In this document: positions 24,501 through 33,944 of the stretch, one piece after another
Position numbering within the stretch: position 1 is the stretch's first letter
Layout of the letters: the number at the start of each line of letters is the position of its first letter
Assembly (NCBI GenBank): GCA_022410635.1
Contig: JAJVDF010000281.1
Span: 183,499 to 247,498 of the forward strand
Origin: Tretioscincus oriximinensis
Taxonomy: Eukaryota > Chordata > Lepidosauria > Squamata > Gymnophthalmidae
DNA: 64,000 nucleotides
Direction of reading: 5' to 3'
Made by a program: the position numbers and the translations under genes
The notes under the pieces: model-generated
Seen by the model: the letters and a program-made list of their open reading frames with translations, nothing else
The model's database searches: none
Told to the model about the DNA's origin: nothing

Positions 24501-27500
24501 TTTTATTGAATTTTATCCTTTTCAATTGATTGAGAAAGAAGTCTATATCGGCTTTATCTAAGATCTATCGAAGATCTATCTAAGATCTATTAAAGACACT
24601 AAGCATGATGTCTAAAAACGTGGTCCCATGGATCAGAACCCTAAAAAGTCATCTCGCTGCTAGGAAGGTTTTTCTAAGGGTTGATGTTTTCCCCTGATTT
24701 CTTACTGAAACCCTGCATGCAGGCCTTCAAAACAAACTAGGAAGAATTGAGGATAAGTGCAAATCTCCTTCTCTTATGCATCATTGGGAAGTTTTAGTTT
24801 TGATTTATTTATCTATTATATTGTTATTCAAAATACTGTTAGACAACACATAAGAAATATATACACAGATATCATACACATCCCATCCTCTCCTTTCTGT
24901 GCCAATGGAAATTTTTAAATACCTTGGAAATCATAGGAAGCTAATTCATGATGCAAATACCAAATGCACTAACAACTGCTTCCAGAATACCGTATTGAAT
25001 CATCGCAAAGATCCAACGAGTTTCAGTAAGGACAAAATAGCAGGGTGACTTTGTAAACTAGTTTAAATGTAAATGAAAAAAGCCTTATGACTCAGTGACA
25101 TACTAGATTTCATTGACCTGACTTTAATTCTGGGCTTTACTATATGGGTTCTTTAGTGCCTTACTAAACAGAACTGACTCTCATGCATCCATTATATACA
25201 GAGAGAGAAAAAGAAAACACAAAAGAAAGGGAAGGAGGAAGAGAACAAATTGCTCATTTTGTTCAACTTGCAAATCCACAATTCACCTTTCCAAATGTGC
25301 TCTGGATGTTACTTGCTACCACTACCCAGAGGTGACAACAATGAATGTATGAGAGGGGCTTAATGCTTTAAAAACATGAAGAATTAATAAGGTATGAGAG
25401 AAGGAGTCCTGGTTTCCAATCAGTTCCCTTTGGTTGGTAAAATGTTTTTTTTAAAAAAGCTATGGGTCTACTTTTGAAAGTAATCACTTTCAGAAAAAGG
25501 GGACTTCTCTATTTTTCTTTATTTGTCCCCTCCAACCAGAGCTAGTAAACTAAGTACATTGTGGCCAGAATATAACAATGCCATTAATGTACTTTTTAAA
25601 ACACACACTCGTACACATTTCGGTTTGCTTCTCCACAGGAAAATGTTAAAGTTGGTTTTAAAAAAATTGTTAAAAAGTGTCCAGAAAGAAGGAAACACTA
25701 AATGCCTACAGAATGGCTGACATTAATGGAACTTTTTTTTATCTAAGACACATAATTTAATTAAGTCTGAAAACAATACCAACAGTTGGCATGAATAAGC
25801 ATGACTCAGTATCTTTCATTAAAATCACAAATTTGATTCAGCAGTGAAATGAACAAAAGCATTAAGCATATGCCACTGAGTCCCTGTCTCCACTGAGCCT
25901 TATTCTGGTATAGGGACCTGCCATAGTCCATACTAGCAAGTGGATAATAGGTCCCTATTCCAAGTTAAAACTCCGAGTAAGNTCCAATGCAGAAAGGGAT
26001 CAGAAAAGCTCTTCTGCAGTCAAGAAGCTCCACTAAGTATAATCATTTCCTGGTAAGCATATGCTCACCTTCCAAAAATAGAAGCATTTACTGCAGAGTG
26101 TTTAATAAATACTGGAATAGATTGTTCCAGCAGATCTACCAAGTGCAGCCAAGGGCATGATCTCACTATATATAGCTTGCGTTGGAGAAATACATTTGTT
26201 CCAAGGGCCACAGAGTCCTCAGAGTTGATAAAAGCCATGAATAGATAATAAAAAATATTGGGAGCCATTAGTTTTTCAAATGATTAGAAGGCGGTACATG
26301 CAGGCCATTACAGTTTTGAATTAATATCGTTTAAGAAATCACTGGATATTTAAATCGGAAATGTCTGCCTTAAAACTTTCTTCAGCACTTACTTTCTTCA
26401 GCTTTATCGTAAATCTCTTTTATATTTCTTTTCATCCAGGACATATACCTGAAGTTGCAGCCCTCAACAATCCTACCAGGATGTAAAATCTTTTTGACTC
26501 AAAATAGCTTTAGGGTTAGTTCCAAAGGAATAAGGAGCAAGATTTCTATACATTCAAATCCTTTCTTTTGAGATCTGTGTTGATGGCATAAAGATCAACA
26601 ATCAACTTTCCCCCACTGAAGTAAAAAAATGCCCTGAATAATTCAAACACTGATCTGCCACAATATCTCCAGCACACATCAAAATACCAATACTTGACAT
26701 ACTTACCGTGTAACAGCTTCTGAATCCTCAGGACTTTTGTCCTTAAAATCAAGAATCTCCTCAAGACTTTGGACATACCTAAATTCATAATTTGTACATT
26801 ATTAGTTACGTTCGTAATCATTCAACTCTCACTACTTAACATTTCTTTTACAAATTTTCCATTCAGTAGCAATACCAAAGTTTTGGTAAAATGAAGCGTG
26901 ATCTATACAGTAACAAACGACCAACTTCCAGGTACTTATAATTCAGGCAGAATTTTGGTTTCTAGTATTTCTGCCTGCTTTTCTTTGCTGTCCTTTCACG
27001 ATGACAAGTGTTTAATTAAAAGTTTTGACGCCTAACAGCTTCACAAAGTAGCAGCAGCAGCACAAAAAAGAAAGTGAAACGGGAGCTTTCGTTGTGCTGG
27101 CATCAGGACCTGTTGGGAAATCTAGTCTGAGCAGCAGGCAGCCTTTTCTGCTCAGCCCACACAGAGCACCCTGTCCTGCAGACTACAGCTGTACCACAGC
27201 TAGCCCTGGACAAGAGGATGCCTTCTTAGCCAATCTATGCTCACATAAACAAATTTTCTGCTAAGAGGAAGTTACCTGTGGGACCTATCTGTGTACAGAA
27301 TGTATGCGGAATTAAGACCAGGAATGTTGGCAAGTCCCTTGAAGGTACAGAAGAGGTTCGCTCTTGGGCAAGAGATATGTGGTGTTGACACAGTCTTGTA
27401 CCTTGGCTTTTGTAAACTTTAGAGGCTGAAGAACAAGAGTTCCTCAGCTTCAAAGTGTGCAACTGGTTCTATCACATGAAGAGCTGGAAACGGGCCAGTC

Positions 27501-30500
27501 TAGTAATCACTATCTTCTACACGGTGACTACAGGTGAACAAAGACTGGCTTTCTTTTTGGAGCGAAATGTTTTTCCCACTGTGCAAAAAGGGCACTTCTG
27601 GGAGCAGATTCTGCCTTCAGAACAGCCGACACTGGATTAACGCTTGAAGGAGAGAAGGAATCTTTGGCTAGAGAATACAATAATTTTGGCTCATGAGTTG
27701 GTTAATAATAAATGGAAACTTTTATGAAACATGGATGAAGCTCTGGATCATAAAGAAGCACTGAATTCAAGTTTAAGAACTTTGATGGGGAGTTTAGGTT
27801 GATATTGTGTCTGTTCTGTAACTGGGAGAGGGGAGGGGTTGGATGGAAATGTCATGAAGAATATGTTTTTCATTTGTGTATATACTAAAGGCAGATGTTA
27901 CGCTGTTATGTTGTTGGACGTTTTGTATAATATATTTTGAAGTAATAAGAATAAAGAGACTGAGACACTGGATTAACACTGTGACAAGTTGTCCCCATTA
28001 ACACCCTTTCAACACATCCTGGTTTGACCTTGTGGATTTTTCCACTGTTTCCCAGCAGGCAGCATTCACTCGTTCCCTAAAATCCCTCCTCATGTTGCCT
28101 TTACAAAATTCTTACCAACTCTGGACAAGCTGAACCGAAGGTGTTTTCAGAAGGTTGTCTGGAAGTAGACTTATTTCTTTCATTATATTTGCCATTCTTA
28201 CAGGCAACTCTTGCCGCAGAAACATAAATGAAGTTTTCTCACAAGCATTTTCTGATCCTAAGGTGGAGAAAAACATAGTATGTCAAATCCAAACTGCACC
28301 TGAAATCAGAAAACATGAGCAAATATGTGAAGACATTCAGAACTAGGGTGATGCTAAATAAATATATTGCAATAGCTTTTTGCCCTCACTCTGAGTGATC
28401 ATCAAAGATATTGTACAATTATTGGAATAGTCCTTAACTTGGGGCAAACAAAATTAGGCTTAAATTCTATCTTCCCCACCACACTGTGGTAGTTCCTCAT
28501 GTATCTAGCTGCAGGGTGTTGCAATTTCTTGCAATTCTTGCTCTCGAATAGCTGGTTTGGCTAGAGCAGCAGGCTAGTAGAAGGCGCTCACCCCTCTCCA
28601 GGTCCAACATAGGGCCTCGAAACCCACTCTCACAGATGCAAGGCCAGCACTTAGCCGACTGAGCCATTTGTGCCTGGCAATTTGTAACATCATGCCCCTT
28701 TCTGCACTGAGCCTTATTCTGGGATATATCTTGGAATAAGAGNTTGCCATCCACATGCTAGTATGGNCTAAATGAAGCTCTGTAAAACCCAGTATAAAAA
28801 GAGCCCATGCAGCTACATATTTAGAAGCCTCAGAAACTTCCAGCATAGAGCTGTTCTTCACAATGTAGAGTAACAAACCAACCTTGAAACATGCTAAAAG
28901 CTAAACAATTAGAAAGCTACAAACTACGAGGTGTGTTCAAAAAGTATCGAACCTTTGGTCGGCATTTATATATTTATTGATCGCGGGAAAATTTAAGGTT
29001 CGATACTTTTTGAACACACCTCGTAGATACAAATGTTAGTTTTCACTAGCACACCATTTCAATTAGATATACTGAAGTAAGTAGCAATCAATAAACCTAA
29101 TTAGCTTTAAGGAATACTCTCAAAATATTGAAAATGTATGAGATTCTAACATTGTTTATAAGAGAAAAAGTTCCACAGAATTCAATGGATCATAGCTAGC
29201 TTTGTATCATAAAGTGGCGCCAACCATGGAACATGGGTGGACACGCATTTCATCTATTGCAACGGGCAGTTTGCAGGAACTTTTACTGGATCCACAGCAT
29301 CAAGTTAAGTGTACTTAAAGATTAAATATATTATATTTGCACATCCAACATTTCTATAAAAATTAGTCCAAAAATATTGAACACTAAGCGCAATTAAAAA
29401 ATATTATTCTCTTACATCCAGACCACAGAAAACTGATTTCATGGAATAAAAAGTTCCTATTTGATGGAGAATGCTTCCTGGTGGAGTCCTGTGTTTCATT
29501 CCCAGACCTTGGGACAGTCACAGTTCTTTAGAAGTCTCTCAGCCCCACCTACTTCACAGAGTGTCTTATTTTGGAGAAAAGAACGAAAGCTATGTGCGAC
29601 CAACGTTTATTNGTGAAATAAACGATGGTAAATAAACATTATTATTCCTTGTCTGAACCTATCAGGTTCATTTCATTGCAATCTTTCACTTCTCTATCCA
29701 AGGTTACACTGCTAACGATTGGTAATGTGACCATTCAGACCTGTTTTATATATGGCATTAACAGCCATGCAATACTAGTCTTTGGAACTGGAGAAGGTGC
29801 AGAAAAGGGCAACAAAAATGATCAAGGGTCTGGAGCACCTCCCTTATGAAGAAAGGCTGCAACGTCTGGGCCTCTTCAGCCTTGAAAGGAGACGTTTGAG
29901 GGGTGATCTGATTGAAGTGTACAAAATCATGCATGGGAGTGACAGGGTGAATAGAGAAAAAATGTTTTCTCTATCACACAACACAAGGACCAGAGGGCCC
30001 TCCTTAAAACTGATGGGCAGAAAAGTGAGAACAGACAAAGGAAAGTATTTTTTCACCCAGAGGGTCATCGGCCTGTGGAATTTACTTCCTGAAGAGGTAG
30101 TGGTAGCTAACAGCTTGGATAGTTTCAAGACAGGACTAGACAGGTTTATGGACACTAAGGGTATAAATGGATACTAGGATAGTTGTCTGGATGTCGCCTC
30201 CTGGATGGAGCAACAGGCAGGACTCCTCAAATACCATTTGCAGGGAGTCATGAACAGGAGCATATTTTGCTTTCCTCTGTTCAGACTGCCCAGGTGCATC
30301 TGGTGGGCCTCTGTGTGAGACAGAAGGGTTNACTTGATGGGCTGTGGCCTGATCCAGTATGGCTCTTCTTATGTTCTTATGTTCTTATGATAGTCTTGTC
30401 CTAGCTATTGCAATATTAGGACACTTGAGTCCCTTCCCTGCACAGTGACATATTCTGGAAAATATATGGAATAGGAGCCTGTGATACATATGNCCGTGTA

Positions 30501-31285
30501 TGCTCTGGCAAAAGCCCTGTCCCAACTGAGCCTTATTCGGGGTTCTACCTTGGTACAGAGTTTGGCCACCCCGAAGGCACAGGCTGACCAGATGACCCCT
30601 TTTTTAGGGGGGCGGGGGTTGAAAACCTGTTTTGGGGGTGCCTCCCAGTTTTTTCTGAGGGAAAAAAAATATTTTTTGGAAAAATAAATTCCTCAGAAAA
30701 AACTGGGAGGCACCCCCAAAACAGGTTTTCAACCCCCCCCCCCCTAAAAAAGGGGTCATCTGGTCAACCTACACTAGCATGTAGGTGGCAGGCTCCTATT
30801 CTGAGGTAAGGCCCATTATAANNNNNNNNNNNNNNNNNNNNNNNNNNNNNNNNNNNNNNNNNNNNNNNNNNNNNNNNNNNNNNNNNNNNNNNNNNNNNNN
30901 NGCGGCCGTAAACACCTAGGCTCCCAACAGACACCCCCGCGCTTGAATTCACGGGGAGCCTCTCCTCAGTCGCCCGGGGGAAGGGGGCGGTTCCATCCCA
31001 CCAGGGGAGGGGAGGGGGGGGAGGCGTGGGAGGAGGAAAGCGTTTAGCCCAGTGGTCGCCCGGTGGTCGGGCGGGGGCAGGCGGGGCAAGGGCCCGTCCG
31101 GCCAGCGAGTGGGGATCAAGAGGCGCAGCTCGGCGCCCGTCTCCTCCCTCCCCGCCTGACAACTTACCGAAGTCGAGGAACTGCTTCATGGAGAGGGGCG
31201 ACGGGGAGAAGCGGCAGTAGAAGTCCACTTGCTGGGGGATGGTGGCCGGGGAGACGCTCCGCAGCAGCGCCCGCAGGAGCCGCAT
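15429..31285 (-). CDS. PDK1: Pyruvate dehydrogenase kinase 1, complete, 11 exons
   Basis: Exons on the minus strand: 31285-31168, 28257-28116, 26778-26707, 23788-23604, 22859-22764, 20222-20145, 18561-18485, 17926-17828, 16638-16528, 16003-15890 and 15569-15429. The sum is 1233 nt, that is 410 residues, with intact phases and GT-AG borders. The enzyme is a mitochondrial-matrix GHKL kinase that phosphorylates pyruvate dehydrogenase E1-alpha and so slows pyruvate oxidation. Visible motifs are the N box (Glu253, Lys256, Asn257), the G1 box DRGGG (292-296), the G2 box GFGYGLP (328-334) and the C-terminal DW motif (393-394). PDK1 is chosen over PDK2-4 because of LLNQH, VETSRA and [20 protein letters not shown] and the tandem ITGA6 neighbour. 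The leader is short, as in PDK2. Oddities: Tyr249 replaces a conserved His, and Cys291 replaces Ser before the G1 box. Confidence 0.96.
15725..15870 (-). repeat. CR1-type LINE 3' fragment
   Basis: Reads ataagaggagccctcctgaa, ccacctagtccagcatgctg and tgcacctgggcagtctcaag on the plus strand, matching the reverse complement of the 29766-30389 element. Confidence 0.7.
15890..16003 (-). CDS. PDK1: PDK1 exon 10
   Basis: 114 bp encoding the G2 box [20 protein letters not shown], part of the ATP lid. The donor is gtacgt. Confidence 0.96.
16179..16400 (+). repeat. Possible LINE ORF remnant
   Basis: An open stretch includes [20 protein letters not shown], which resembles the LINE ORF2 C-terminus. It lies in PDK1 intron 9 and is on the opposite strand. 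Confidence 0.3.
16528..16638 (-). CDS. PDK1: PDK1 exon 9
   Basis: 111 bp with the G1 box [20 protein letters not shown] and the PDK1-type segment [11 protein letters not shown]. The residue before DRGGG is Cys, where human PDK1 and PDK2 have Ser. Confidence 0.96.
17005..17075 (+). repeat. CR1-type LINE 3' terminus
   Basis: Ends cagcagggctcctcttatgt then tcttatgg, the typical tail of the CR1 copies here. Confidence 0.6.
17828..17926 (-). CDS. PDK1: PDK1 exon 8
   Basis: 99 bp, phase 0, opening with the N-box Asn in [10 protein letters not shown] and ending LGNEDLTVK. Confidence 0.95.
18485..18561 (-). CDS. PDK1: PDK1 exon 7 (with the His-to-Tyr change)
   Basis: 77 bp encoding [18 protein letters not shown]. 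Other PDKs read SHLYHM here. The altered codon is TAC on the minus strand at 18508-18506. The donor is gtttgt, a weaker but acceptable GT site. Confidence 0.93.
18965..19530 (+). repeat. Unassigned repeat X, copy 1 (PDK1 intron 6)
   Basis: Segments 19083-19265 and 19390-19480 match the reverse complement of 34930-34740 and 34120-33960, for example ccgcatttgtttgggtac and gcaaactccattccagca. Confidence 0.6.
20145..20222 (-). CDS. PDK1: PDK1 exon 6
   Basis: 78 bp encoding [19 protein letters not shown], matching the PDK1 block GYENARRLCDLYY. The acceptor is ctgcag and the donor gtaaga. Confidence 0.92.
20454..21215 (+). repeat. 750-bp interspersed element, copy 1 (PDK1 intron 5)
   Basis: High similarity over its length to the reverse complement of 41703-42505. 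The shared segment runs from aaatacaaataa to gtgcaagttttt and ends at a trinucleotide repeat (GAT here, ATT in the partner). No ORF or known terminus is seen. Confidence 0.75.
21213..21241. repeat. (GAT)n microsatellite
   Basis: Nine or so gat/atg repeats at the end of the 750-bp element. Confidence 0.9.
22764..22859 (-). CDS. PDK1: PDK1 exon 5
   Basis: 96 bp encoding LLFGGK and [13 protein letters not shown]. The split first codon gives Thr (HTLLF), as in PDK2, where human PDK1 has Ser. The donor is gtaaat. Confidence 0.93.
23604..23788 (-). CDS. PDK1: PDK1 exon 4
   Basis: 185 bp containing [15 protein letters not shown] and [12 protein letters not shown], among the most conserved blocks of mitochondrial PDKs. 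The donor is gtaagt. Confidence 0.95.
24050..24530 (-). mobile_element. L1-like LINE ORF2 C-terminal fragment
   Basis: Minus-strand frame 24525-24082 is open and reads [31 protein letters not shown] and [15 protein letters not shown]. The CWxC...HMWW zinc-knuckle pattern marks the L1 ORF2 C-terminus. It lies in PDK1 intron 3-4 region on the gene strand. Confidence 0.8.
25868..26006. repeat. Fold-back family F, copy 2
   Basis: Left arm ccctgtctccactgagcctt, right arm ctccgagtaagntccaatgc, centre ccatagtccatactagcaag. The N at 25982 lies in the right arm. Confidence 0.6.
26707..26778 (-). CDS. PDK1: PDK1 exon 3
   Basis: 72 bp encoding [20 protein letters not shown], part of the regulatory N-terminal four-helix region. 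The acceptor is tttag and the donor gtaagt. Confidence 0.9.
26966..27248 (+). repeat. 270-bp repeat, copy 1 (PDK1 intron 2)
   Basis: Shares tatttctgcctgcttttct, agtagcagcagcagcac, the agcagcaggcagccttttct block and gtaccacagctagccctgg with 32500-32785, in the same orientation. Confidence 0.7.
27642..27963 (+). mobile_element. Short retrotransposon insertion with 14-bp target duplication
   Basis: The 14-mer gacactggattaac occurs at 27628-27641 and 27964-27977, flanking 322 bp that end gtaataagaataaagaga. The duplication length and A-rich end fit a 5'-truncated L1-type insertion. Confidence 0.7.
28116..28257 (-). CDS. PDK1: PDK1 exon 2
   Basis: 142 bp, completing [15 protein letters not shown] and reaching PSVQLVQSW. 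The acceptor ccttag just above 28257 was chosen over a cag 6 bp inside because it restores the GSxNACEK sequence of PDK1. The donor is gtaaga. Confidence 0.93.
28450..28680 (-). repeat. SINE-B
   Basis: Reverse-complement copy ending in ctgagccatttgtgcctgg, the tRNA-like head on the minus strand. It contains aaggcgctcacccctctcca. Confidence 0.65.
28686..28790. repeat. Fold-back family F, copy 3 (half)
   Basis: cccctttctgcactgagcct, then ttggaataagag, N at 28743, ccatccacatgctagtatgg, and N at 28767. Confidence 0.6.
28927..29023. mobile_element. 97-bp mariner-type MITE
   Basis: Perfect inverted ends of about 29 bp beginning cgaggtgtgttcaaaaagta, flanked by TA at 28925-28926 and 29024-29025. 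Ends and TA duplication identify a mariner-derived non-autonomous element. Confidence 0.92.
29470..29640 (+). repeat. SINE-A, partial
   Basis: Body segment with gggacagtcacagttcttta and cccacctacttcacag. The tail is diverged and contains an N at 29612. Confidence 0.6.
29766..30389 (+). mobile_element. CR1-type LINE, 3' end with open ORF2 C-terminus
   Basis: Positions 29782-30177 are open and encode the usual CR1 reverse-transcriptase C-terminal region ([45 protein letters not shown]). A 3' UTR follows and ends in ttatgttcttatgttcttat repeats. It lies in PDK1 intron 1 on the opposite strand. Confidence 0.88.
30425..30570. repeat. Fold-back family F, copy 4
   Basis: Two facing arms, gtcccttccctgcacagtga and ccctgtcccaactgagcctt, around a centre with an N at 30493. 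Confidence 0.5.
30580..30771. repeat. Fold-back MITE, type 1, copy 2
   Basis: Arms begin aggctgaccagatgacccc, with G-rich and C-rich inner arms (ggggggcggggg against a C run) and a short A/T loop. It matches 937-1118. Confidence 0.7.
30772..30821. repeat. Fold-back family F, copy 5 (cut by the gap)
   Basis: actagcatgtaggtggcagg then ctcctattctgaggtaaggc, ending at the assembly gap. Confidence 0.5.
30822..30901. other. Assembly gap of 80 N
   Basis: A run of N in PDK1 intron 1, at the junction between a fold-back repeat on the left and the CpG island on the right. Confidence 0.99.
31168..31285 (-). CDS. PDK1: PDK1 exon 1 (coding part)
   Basis: The start ATG at 31285-31283 opens [10 protein letters not shown], an Arg/Leu-rich mitochondrial presequence, followed by [14 protein letters not shown]. 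The donor is gtaagt, ending at 31167. No other in-frame ATG lies near, although the frame stays open upstream through a TG repeat. Confidence 0.94.
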
Positions 31286-31300
31286 GGCCAACCTCAGCTG

Positions 31301-31303
<3 letters not shown>

Positions 31304-31332
<29 letters not shown>
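31304..31332. repeat. (TG)n microsatellite in the PDK1 5' leader
   Basis: Fourteen or so TG units, 18 bp upstream of the PDK1 start codon. Confidence 0.95.
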
Positions 31333-31334
<2 letters not shown>

Positions 31335-31414
31335 GCGCCTCCTTGCTTCCTCCGGCACACGGCGTCCCCTTCAGCTCGTCCCGGCCGCCATTGCAGCCTC
31401 AGGGGTCGTCGTGC

Positions 31415-31438
31415 TGCGGCGGCGGCGGCGGCGGCGGC
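31415..31438. repeat. (GGC)n microsatellite in the PDK1 CpG island
   Basis: About eight GGC repeats, upstream of the PDK1 start codon. Confidence 0.95.
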
Positions 31439-31734
31439 CGGGCTGCCTTCCTTCCCGGGTGGCCTCAGGCTCGCGGGGGTCCCTGGGTGGGCGGCGCGCG
31501 GGCAGGGCAGGCCCAGGAGGAAGGGGGCGGGCTGGGCTGAGCTGCCAGCAGCGGCTGCACCAACGCGGCCTCCTCTGCACCGAGCCGGGGCGGGAAGAGG
31601 GGCGGCGCCTCTTGGGCTGGGCAGGGCGGGCTGGAGGACGGAGGGGCGTCGGGGCCTTTGGGGGCTGGAAAGGGAAGAAGCCACAGGAGCCCTTCTGGGC
31701 CCCCTGAGCCGTGGCCTGGGCTAGACCTCCGGAG

Positions 31735-31865
31735 AGGAGCCTGCCATCCACATGCTAGTGTAGGTTATGGCAGGCCCCGAATGGGGCCTGCCATAACCTA
31801 CACTGGCATGTGGATGATCAAGCTCTGTCCCGAGATACAAGCTGGAATAAAGCTCAGGGTGGACA
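31735..31865. repeat. Fold-back family F, copy 6 with near-perfect central palindrome
   Basis: 31740-31818 is almost self-complementary about ggccccgaatggggcc. The arms contain ccatccacatgctagtgtag. It lies at the upstream edge of the PDK1 CpG island. Confidence 0.65.
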
Positions 31866-31877
31866 GGGTGGCCCCCC

Positions 31878-32150
31878 CAATTGCACACCTGGGCAGCCTC
31901 AGGCAGAAGGAGGCAAAACCCTCCCCTGTTCTCGACGCCCTTGCAAACGGCACATCTGGAAAACACTGCCTGTGGCTCCATCTGGGGGGCAGGATCAAGA
32001 GATATTTGCACCCTTGGCTTCCATGGATTGCCTAAGCCTGTAGGCTGCTAGCTTCCCCCACCCCTTCTGGAAGTGAGTCCCACAGATCAAATGACTCTCT
32101 TGAAGGGAAAAATATTTCCCCTCGTCTAACGCGCCTGCGTCCATCAGTTC
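31878..32150 (-). repeat. CR1-type LINE 3' fragment
   Basis: Contains ttgcacacctgggcagcctc, ctgcctgtggctccatctgg and cttggcttccatggattgcc, homologous to the other CR1 tails. Confidence 0.65.
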
Positions 32151-32499
32151 CAAGGACGCCCCCTTGAAACCCCAAAGCCNCAAAACTGCCTTTGCCTGCA
32201 GCTTAATTGATGGCGGGTGAAGTCTGTGGGTGGTGCATGAAAAGGGAAAAGGAGCCTTCCTGGATTGCGCCGCAACCCATTGAACCCAGAATCATGTCTG
32301 ACGAGGCGACCCAATTGGACAGGCAGTAAAAAAATACAAAAACCTTCACTTGCCACCTCAAACTGCATATAGGGACCCACGGAAGATACCAGGTGTCACC
32401 ACACAACTCAGTAGATGGGCTCCAGACGTAAACAAACGGAGTTTTTCTGTTCCTCTACTTCCAGACAGATTGCCTGCTTCCTCTTTTATAGTTTTAAAT

Positions 32500-32785
32500 T
32501 GTATTTCTGCCTGCTTTTCTATGCTATTTTTTCTCNAGGACAAAAGCTCTGATGCCCAGCAGCTTCATGGCGCTGGTAGCAGCAGCAGCCCAAATGTGAA
32601 AAAAGTGAAACACAGCAGTTCTTCTGGCACCCGGCCTGCTGGGAATTGTAGTCCAAGCAGCAAGCAGCCTCTTCTGCTCAGTCTGGTCAGGGCTCTTCCC
32701 TGCAGAGTACAGCTCCCAGCCTGTGCCACAGCTAACCCTGGGAGGGAGGAAGCCTCTATAGCCACTCTGCATCCGATAACACCCA
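32500..32785 (+). repeat. 270-bp repeat, copy 2 (upstream of PDK1)
   Basis: Direct partner of 26966-27248, about 1.2 kb above the PDK1 start codon. It contains tgctgggaattgtagtccaa. Confidence 0.7.
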
Positions 32786-32999
32786 CAGGAAACACTTTTT
32801 CTTCTTCTAGGAAGGTGGCTTGGGGACCCATATACTGCCTAACAACAACACACAATTTGTTAGGCTTATCTTTTAGGGCAATTTGAGTGTTTTTGTTTTA
32901 CATGTCATTTAAGAGCTGCTCAATGGAGCAGTTTTAAAAAAAGAACTAGGTAGTATTACTGCATTTTCAATTTAAAATAAATATCCTTAGACAAACTTA

Positions 33000-33262
33000 A
33001 GAAGGTAAGAAGAGCCATACTGGATCAAGCCACAGCCCATCTAGTCCAGCATTCTGTGTCACACAGATAGATGCCCCTGGGCATCCTGAACAGAGGAAAG
33101 CAAAATATGCTCCTGTTCATGACTCCCTGCAAATGGTATTTCAGGAGTCCTGCCTGTTGCTCCACCCCGGAGGCNACATCCATTTATACCCTTAGTGTCC
33201 ATAAACCTGTCTAGTCCTGTCTTGAAACTATCCAAGCTGTTAGCTACCACCACCTCTTTAAA
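33000..33262 (-). repeat. CR1-type LINE 3' fragment
   Basis: Contains agaagagccatactggatca and gtccataaacctgtctagtc. It is a close relative of 29766-30389, reversed. Confidence 0.85.
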
Positions 33263-33944
33263 AAGTAAACTTGTTTGAATAATATGGCAGTAAAAATGCT
33301 TTTTTGTCCAGTAAAGATCAATTAAGACTCCTGTAAATCTTTCTCTCTCCCTGTAACATGTTTTATCGCCCCATCTTGGATTGTTGCCTTGACAGAAGGT
33401 TTAAGCCTTGCCATCCAGATCCACCCAAGATTAATACATTTCTGTGAAGACTTTGGGGGAAAATGTGAACCACAGGACGGAAAATTGGCAAACCACTTGC
33501 AGTATTTGCTTCTCTAGTATGTTTTCTCCATGTTAAAACCATCAATATACATAGATTTTGATTAGTTTTCTTCTCACCCTGTCGTTAGCTTTTTTGCTGT
33601 TGTTTTCAATATTTTGCTGTCAGCTTCCTCGATCTAAACCCATCTAGCTGTTCAGTATGGGTTTGTGAAAATACCAATCAATCAACTTATATTATGCCCC
33701 AGAGATCCACAGATTTTTGAACCAAGAAACATATCTGATTTTTTTTACTGCTGTCAGTTCTCTTGTTTTAATGCCATAGCTAGAAATTTGATTATTATTG
33801 TTATTCTTGCATTTTCATCTGGAGGGTTAATAAAGGCTATAACTAGTTTTTTTTGCAGTAATTGCATTTGGGAAAAAAAACTAGTTAGTATTGCTGCATT
33901 TTAAATTTTTTTGCAGTAGTTAAATTTGAAAATATACATGTCCC

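Larger units (their letters stand above)
30902..31760 (-). promoter_or_regulatory. PDK1: CpG island and probable PDK1 promoter/5' leader
   Basis: A very GC-rich block, full of CpG, sits across PDK1 exon 1 in otherwise AT-rich DNA. It contains a GGC repeat (31415-31438) and a TG/CA repeat (31304-31332) 18 bp above the start codon. A single hypoxia-element core GCGTG lies at 31024-31028, in intron 1. The transcription start cannot be placed. Confidence 0.7.

Noticed and set aside
24082..24525. Host gene of 147 codons on the minus strand
   Set aside because: Shows the L1 ORF2 C-terminal zinc-knuckle pattern; transposon remnant.
29782..30177. Host gene of 131 codons on the plus strand
   Set aside because: The protein is the standard C-terminal region of CR1 reverse transcriptase.
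15429..31285. Assignment as PDK2 (with ITGA3 and SAMD14 as neighbours)
   Set aside because: Short leader and a few residues are PDK2-like, but VETSRA, LLFGGK and the C-terminus are PDK1-type, and the adjacent integrin has alpha-6-specific tails.
30764..31684. Long open frame on the minus strand, 306 codons, read as one protein
   Set aside because: It spans the N gap, CpG-island low-complexity sequence and a (CA)n. Only the PDK1 exon 1 part is supported by similarity and a splice donor.
31063..31707. 214-codon plus-strand frame over the CpG island
   Set aside because: Gly/Arg/Ala-rich composition comes from GC-rich DNA, and it is antisense to PDK1 exon 1.
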